Shown here one piece after another: positions 24,581 to 28,522 of a stretch of DNA of 28,522 nt (position 1 is the stretch's first letter; every line of letters starts with the position of its first letter). Under the pieces are notes generated by a model. It made no database searches, was not told the DNA's origin, and saw only the letters and a list, made by a program, of their open reading frames with translations. The position numbers were made by a program, and so were the translations under genes. The DNA comes from Bacteroidales bacterium (GTDB taxonomy: Bacteria > Bacteroidota > Bacteroidia > Bacteroidales > UBA932). The stretch is taken from positions 1 through 28,522 of the forward strand of contig JAEDLE010000024.1 in NCBI GenBank assembly GCA_016295455.1, written 5' to 3'.

Positions 24581-25704
24581 ATGGAAAGTGATTTGTCAAG
24601 CGCGTCCAGGAAGATGTCCGCTTCTTCGATGCTCAGGCACAACGGTGCGAGCAGGCGTATCATCTTCGTTCCGGACACTCCGGTGAATATGTGTCTGTTG
24701 TAGAGCAGGTCCTTCCTTATCGGAGCGACCACCTCCTTGAATTCTATGCCGAGCATCAGGCCCCTGCCCCTTACCTGGCTGATTTTCGGGGATGAAGGAA
24801 TACGGGCCTTGAGGTATTCCCCCACCTTCAGGGCATTCTCCATAAGGTGCTCTTTCTCAATTATATCCAGTACGGATATGGCTGCAGCCATAGCCAGGTA
24901 GTTGCCGCCGAAAGTGGTTCCCAGCATACCTTTCTTTGCAGCAAACTCCGGGGAAATCAGTATGCCTCCGCAAGGGAAGCCGTTGGCTATGCCCTTGCCC
25001 ATGGTGATGATGTCCGGACGTATGCCGTACCATTGGTGCGCGAAGAAGCGCCCGGTGCGTCCGTATCCGCTCTGGACCTCGTCCAGGATGAGCACGGCGC
25101 CATATTCGCGGCAAAGCCTCTCGATTTCCTTCATGAAGGAGGCGGTCGGGACATTGATTCCGCCGCAGCCCTGGATTCCTTCGATTATGACTCCGGCGAC
25201 GTCTCCGCCCCTGAGCACCTGCTCTACACCCTCTGCGTCATTCAGGTCGCAGAAGCTGACCTTGTGGTGGGAATTGAACGGCGAGACTATGGCCGGGTTG
25301 TCGGTAAGGGCCACTGCTCCCGAAGTGCGTCCGTGGAAGCTCTTGCGGAAGGCGATGATTCTGTCCTTGCCTGTGTGGAACGATGCCATCTTGGCGGCGT
25401 TCTCGTTGGATTCGGCGCCGGAATTGTCCAGAAACAGGCTGTAGTCGGCATATCCGCTCGCTTCTCCCAGTTTGGCGGCGAGTTCCTCCTGCAGGGGATT
25501 CCTGACGCTGTTGGAATAAAATCCTATCTTCCCGAGCTGGTCGGAAAGGGCGGCTATGTAATCCGGATGGCTGTGTCCTATGGAGATGACGGCGTGGCCT
25601 CCGTAGAGGTCGAGGTATTCCTGCCCCTTGTCGTCCCAGATGCGGCATCCCCGCGCCTTCACGGGGGTGACGTCAAACAGAGAGTATACGTCGAAGAGAT
25701 TCAT
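24577..25704 (-). CDS. argD: N-acylornithine aminotransferase (class III, PLP)
   Basis: ArgD moves an amino group from glutamate to N-acylglutamate semialdehyde, making N-acylornithine. The 375-residue protein shows the class III fold: DLYGGHAVISIGHSHP (32-47), the phosphate-binding NSGAESNENAAKMA (94-107), ILDEVQSGYGRTG (206-218) and the PLP lysine K237 in ITMGKGIANG. Length is typical. The acyl group should be succinyl, given its operon partner. It lies 12 bases after argC and its stop overlaps the next gene. Confidence 0.96.
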   Translation of the reverse strand: MNLFDVYSLFDVTPVKARGCRIWDDKGQEYLDLYGGHAVISIGHSHPDYIAALSDQLGKIGFYSNSVRNPLQEELAAKLGEASGYADYSLFLDNSGAESNENAAKMASFHTGKDRIIAFRKSFHGRTSGAVALTDNPAIVSPFNSHHKVSFCDLNDAEGVEQVLRGGDVAGVIIEGIQGCGGINVPTASFMKEIERLCREYGAVLILDEVQSGYGRTGRFFAHQWYGIRPDIITMGKGIANGFPCGGILISPEFAAKKGMLGTTFGGNYLAMAAAISVLDIIEKEHLMENALKVGEYLKARIPSSPKISQVRGRGLMLGIEFKEVVAPIRKDLLYNRHIFTGVSGTKMIRLLAPLCLSIEEADIFLDALDKSLSI

Positions 25705-25716
25705 TTTGCTTGCTTT

Positions 25717-26709
25717 CTAGAATGCGGAAGCCTTCAGCCTGAGACCGCAGTCCTCGGCCAGTCCTTCCATCAGGTTCATATTCTGTACGGCCTGTCCGAC
25801 CGCACCCTTGAGGAGATTGTCTATAACGCTGCTGATCACCGCCTTGTTGCCGAACTTGTCGATGTGTATCAGAGCCTTGTTTGTGTTAACGACCTGCTTC
25901 AGGTCCACGGGCGAAGACGACACAAAGGTGAACGCCGCACCCCCATAAAAGTCCCTGTACATCTGCTCGAGCATCTCCTTGTCAGGATTTCCCGGCGTTC
26001 CTTCCTCCCCGTCGAAACGGACCACGCTGGTGCAGAAAATGCCCCTTGCGAAGTCGCCCCTGTACGGGATGAAGTCAATGCTCGCATCCAGGCTGCCCTG
26101 AAGCTGCGAAAGCGACTGACGTATTTCGTGAATATGCTGATGCGCGAACACTTTGTATATGCTGATGTTGTCGCTTCTCCAGCTGAAATGTGTTGTCTGC
26201 GATGGATTCTGCCCTGCCCCCGTGCTGCCTGTGATGGCATTCACGTTCACGTCGTGTGTGATCAGTCCGGCCTTCGCCAGCGGCAGCAGGCCCAGCTGTA
26301 TGCAGGTGGCGAAGCATCCCGGGTTGGCAAGGCGGGTGCAGCCGCGTATGGCCTCCCTGTTCATCTCCGGCAGACCGTAGATGAAGTCGTGGTCCGACGC
26401 CGCGATCCTGAAATCCTGGGCGAGGTCTATGATCTTCACGTGAGAAGGGATTCCGTGCTCCTTGAGGAATTCACGGCTTTTGCCGTGCCCGAAGCAGAAG
26501 AAAAGCACGTCCACATCCTCCAGCGGCAGGTCTCCGCAGAAATGCAGGTCAGTCTCTCCTATGAGGCCCGAATGAACGCTGCTGACCGGATTGCCTGCGT
26601 TGGAAGCGCTGTTCGCGAACACTATTTCCGCCTCCGGATGATTCAGAAGAAGGCGAATCAACTCTCCGCCGGTGTATCCGGCGGCTCCCAGAATTCCTAT
26701 TTTTATCAT
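25717..26709 (-). CDS. argC: N-acyl-gamma-glutamyl-phosphate reductase
   Basis: ArgC reduces N-acylglutamyl phosphate to the semialdehyde with NADPH. The 330-residue protein has an N-terminal nucleotide-binding motif ILGAAGYTGGELIRLL (6-21), the catalytic cysteine C132 in NPGCFATC, GSTGAGQNPSQTTHFSWR and, near the end, NLLKGAVGQAVQNMNL. Length is normal. It starts three bases after the argG stop. The substrate is probably the succinyl form. Confidence 0.96.
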   Translation of the reverse strand: MIKIGILGAAGYTGGELIRLLLNHPEAEIVFANSASNAGNPVSSVHSGLIGETDLHFCGDLPLEDVDVLFFCFGHGKSREFLKEHGIPSHVKIIDLAQDFRIAASDHDFIYGLPEMNREAIRGCTRLANPGCFATCIQLGLLPLAKAGLITHDVNVNAITGSTGAGQNPSQTTHFSWRSDNISIYKVFAHQHIHEIRQSLSQLQGSLDASIDFIPYRGDFARGIFCTSVVRFDGEEGTPGNPDKEMLEQMYRDFYGGAAFTFVSSSPVDLKQVVNTNKALIHIDKFGNKAVISSVIDNLLKGAVGQAVQNMNLMEGLAEDCGLRLKASAF

Positions 26710-26712
26710 ATG

Positions 26713-27912
26713 CTAACGGGTTTCGTCAGGGTGTGCGAGATAGTAGGCGCGCAGCGCTGTACTGCTTACCTTTATGAAGCCTTTTGCATCTTCCGAAGTC
26801 CAGCCCTTCGCTCCTTCGCCATATTCCCCGAGCTTGTTCTTCACAAGGTCGTCAGGAGAATCGACTCCCAGGGTGGAGAAACTCAGCGGGCGCAGTTCCA
26901 GGGTTACGGTTCCGTTCACGTTCCTCTGGCTGCTCTCGAGCATGGCCTCGATGTCCTTCATCACCGGCTCGAGGTACTGGCTCTCGTGCAGGAACATGCC
27001 GTACCAGTTGGCCACCTGGTCCTTCCAGTACTGCTGCCACTTGCTGAGGGTAAACTTCTCGAGGAACTTGTGAGCGGCGATGATGAGCATAGGAGCAGCG
27101 GCTTCGAAGCCTACCCTGCCCTTGATGCCTATGATGGTGTCACCCACATGCATATCCCTGCCTATGCCATATGCGGCTCCGATTTCCTCGACAGCCTGGA
27201 TTGCGGCCACCTTGTCATCATATTCGACTCCGTTCACGCTGCAGAGCTCGCCCTTGCTGAAACCGAGGCTGAGCACTTCGCTGCCGGTCTTGGTCACCTG
27301 CTTGAGGTATGCGCTCTCCGGCAGACCCTGGGTGGAGTCGAGAATCTCTCCTCCGCAGATGGAAGTTCCCCATATTCCCACATTGTAGGAGTACTTCAGC
27401 TTGGTGAAGTCGGCGTGGAAGCCGTTGGCATTGAGATAGTCCACCTCCTCCTTGCGGCTGAGGTTGCGGTCGCGGGTGAGGGTGATGATCTCCATCTCAG
27501 GACAGAGCACGAGGAAGGTCATGTCGAAACGGACCTGGTCGTTGCCCGCTCCGGTGGAGCCGTGGGCGATGGCGTCAGCCCCTATCTCCTTGGCATATCT
27601 TGCTATGGCCATACCCTGGAATATGCGCTCTGAAGAAACGCTGATCGGGTAGGTGCCGTTGCGCAGCACGTTGCCATATACCATATACCTGAGACTCTTC
27701 TCGTAATATTCCTTTGTGACGTCAAGGGTGACGTATGCTTTTGCTCCGAGCTTGTAGGCGTTTTCCTCGTTGGCCTTGAGCTGCTCCGGGCTGAAACCGC
27801 CGGTATTTGCGCAGGCCGCATACACCTCATAACCCATTTCCCTGGCGAGGTACATCACCGTGTAAGATGTGTCCAGACCGCCGCTGAATGCCACTACTAC
27901 TTTCTTTTTCAT
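26713..27912 (-). CDS. argG: Argininosuccinate synthase
   Basis: ArgG joins citrulline and aspartate with ATP to form argininosuccinate. The 399-residue cytoplasmic protein starts MKKKVVVAFSGGLDTSYTV, with the ATP pyrophosphatase loop SGGLDTS (10-16). It then shows the family blocks AHGSTGAGNDQVRFD and YNVGIWGTSICGGEILDS. Its start lies three bases after the GNAT stop and its stop three bases before the argC start, so it is firmly inside the operon. Three genes (argG, argC, argD) are in the same reading register, which matters for a false antisense frame noted elsewhere. Confidence 0.97.
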   Translation of the reverse strand: MKKKVVVAFSGGLDTSYTVMYLAREMGYEVYAACANTGGFSPEQLKANEENAYKLGAKAYVTLDVTKEYYEKSLRYMVYGNVLRNGTYPISVSSERIFQGMAIARYAKEIGADAIAHGSTGAGNDQVRFDMTFLVLCPEMEIITLTRDRNLSRKEEVDYLNANGFHADFTKLKYSYNVGIWGTSICGGEILDSTQGLPESAYLKQVTKTGSEVLSLGFSKGELCSVNGVEYDDKVAAIQAVEEIGAAYGIGRDMHVGDTIIGIKGRVGFEAAAPMLIIAAHKFLEKFTLSKWQQYWKDQVANWYGMFLHESQYLEPVMKDIEAMLESSQRNVNGTVTLELRPLSFSTLGVDSPDDLVKNKLGEYGEGAKGWTSEDAKGFIKVSSTALRAYYLAHPDETR

Positions 27913-27915
27913 CTT

Positions 27916-28518
27916 TTAAGCGTTCAATTTACTGTCGATGTTCCTGATTCTTGTCATATCTTCGTCCGATATCTTGGCCGGAAGCTGTTCCTGCGGGTCA
28001 TATAGCATGGCCGTGCAGATACAATATTTCCTTCCGGTCCTCTTGAGGACATCCACGTTCACACAGCCCTCACACCCCTTCCAGAAGCTCTCGTCGTCCG
28101 TAAGGTCGGCGAAGGTCACCGGCTTGTATCCGAGCTGGGTGTTCATCGCCATTACGGCCGCGCCGCTTGTGAGGCTGAATATCTTTGCCTGCGGCCAGCG
28201 CAGCCTCGCGAGGGTGAAAGTCATGTCCTTGATTTTCTTTGCGAGGCCTTTGCCCCTGAAATCCGGGTGGACGATAAGTCCCGAGGTTGTCACATAATGC
28301 TTGTCTCCCCAGGTCTCGATGTAACTGAATCCGGCGAAACGCTCGCCGCAGAGGGCAATCACCGCCTTTGCCTCCATCATCTTCTGAGCCACATATTCGG
28401 GCTTTCTCTTGGCTATACCCGTGCCCCTGACCTTAGCGGCACTTTCTATGGTCTGCAGAATCTCGTCCACATACCGGAGATGCTGTTCTCCGGCTACTTC
28501 AATCTTGAATTCATCCAT
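27916..28518 (-). CDS. GNAT acyltransferase, probable N-succinylglutamate synthase
   Basis: This 200-residue GNAT-family protein is the first gene of the arg operon seen here. The acyl-CoA-binding motif is LIVHPDFRGKGLAKKI (81-96, R88-G-K-G-L-A), preceded by SYIETW and followed by FSLTSGAAVMAMNTQLGYKPV. The N-terminal third contains RGTGIAKRKPEYV. As I recall, genetic work in Bacteroides thetaiotaomicron assigned a GNAT gene directly upstream of argG as the glutamate N-succinyltransferase of this pathway. The position and lack of a classical ArgA or ArgJ here fit that role. A cluster of cysteines near the C terminus (CEGC, KYCIC) is notable. The ATG at 28518 lies four bases from the window end, so promoter and any ArgR site are out of view. 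Confidence 0.83.
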   Translation of the reverse strand: MDEFKIEVAGEQHLRYVDEILQTIESAAKVRGTGIAKRKPEYVAQKMMEAKAVIALCGERFAGFSYIETWGDKHYVTTSGLIVHPDFRGKGLAKKIKDMTFTLARLRWPQAKIFSLTSGAAVMAMNTQLGYKPVTFADLTDDESFWKGCEGCVNVDVLKRTGRKYCICTAMLYDPQEQLPAKISDEDMTRIRNIDSKLNA

Positions 28519-28522
28519 TTCT

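Noticed and set aside
24847..27633. A 928-codon open frame on the plus strand, opposite argD, argC and argG
   Set aside because: The three arg genes lie in the same reading register (their start-to-start distances are multiples of three), so a single antisense frame stays open across all of them because TTA, CTA and TCA codons are rare here. It has no domain pattern, signal or promoter.

Overview
The window looks like chromosomal DNA from a Bacteroidales-type bacterium (phylum Bacteroidota). Three lines of evidence support this. Arginine synthesis runs through an N-succinylornithine carbamoyltransferase, a Bacteroidota hallmark. Several genes have TAnnTTTG-type -7 boxes and most starts lack a Shine-Dalgarno sequence. 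The order sigma-54 activator, LptE-like lipoprotein, TPR-like protein, SecG is familiar from this order. The DNA is fairly GC-rich, and by eye the genes use ATA (Ile) and AGG (Arg) codons freely. I cannot name the genus. There is no sign of phage, insertion sequences, CRISPR or recent transfer.

Layout. 54-5659 (minus): a secreted GH2 beta-galactosidase-like enzyme with a laminin-G-like insert, and a TPR/OmpA-like lipoprotein upstream of it. 5720-8462 (plus): a compact operon of sigma-54 activator, LptE-like lipoprotein, TPR-like protein and SecG. 8642-10801 (plus): a ClpB disaggregase that lacks the usual N-terminal domain, with an unusual palindromic control region in front. 10902-12701 (minus): a secreted C69 dipeptidase, convergent with clpB across a strong hairpin. 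12751-16201 (plus): a small secreted protein, pheS, a tRNA-Gly with textbook promoter and terminator, asnA, and a glycine-zipper OmpA lipoprotein. 16428-17420 (plus): a glycerol-1-phosphate dehydrogenase-like enzyme. 17442-19022 (minus): a secreted beta-lactamase-fold serine hydrolase.

19150-28518 (minus) is the most striking part: nine tightly packed genes transcribed from the right edge leftwards. They are a GNAT acyltransferase (probable N-succinylglutamate synthase), argG, argC, argD, argF', argB, an M20 desuccinylase (argE-like), argH and a CoA-transferase. Together they can carry glutamate and succinyl-CoA to arginine. The pathway releases succinate at the desuccinylase step. The last gene, coupled to argH by a 4-base overlap, belongs to a family that moves CoA between short acids, so it may turn that succinate back into succinyl-CoA. 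This recycling idea is inference and I regard it as the most testable new proposal here.

No gene-free stretch exceeds 300 bases. The longest spacer (16202-16427) holds a hairpin terminator and a -7 box. Bases 1-53 hold only small palindromes beyond the galactosidase stop. The promoter of the arg operon lies outside the window.
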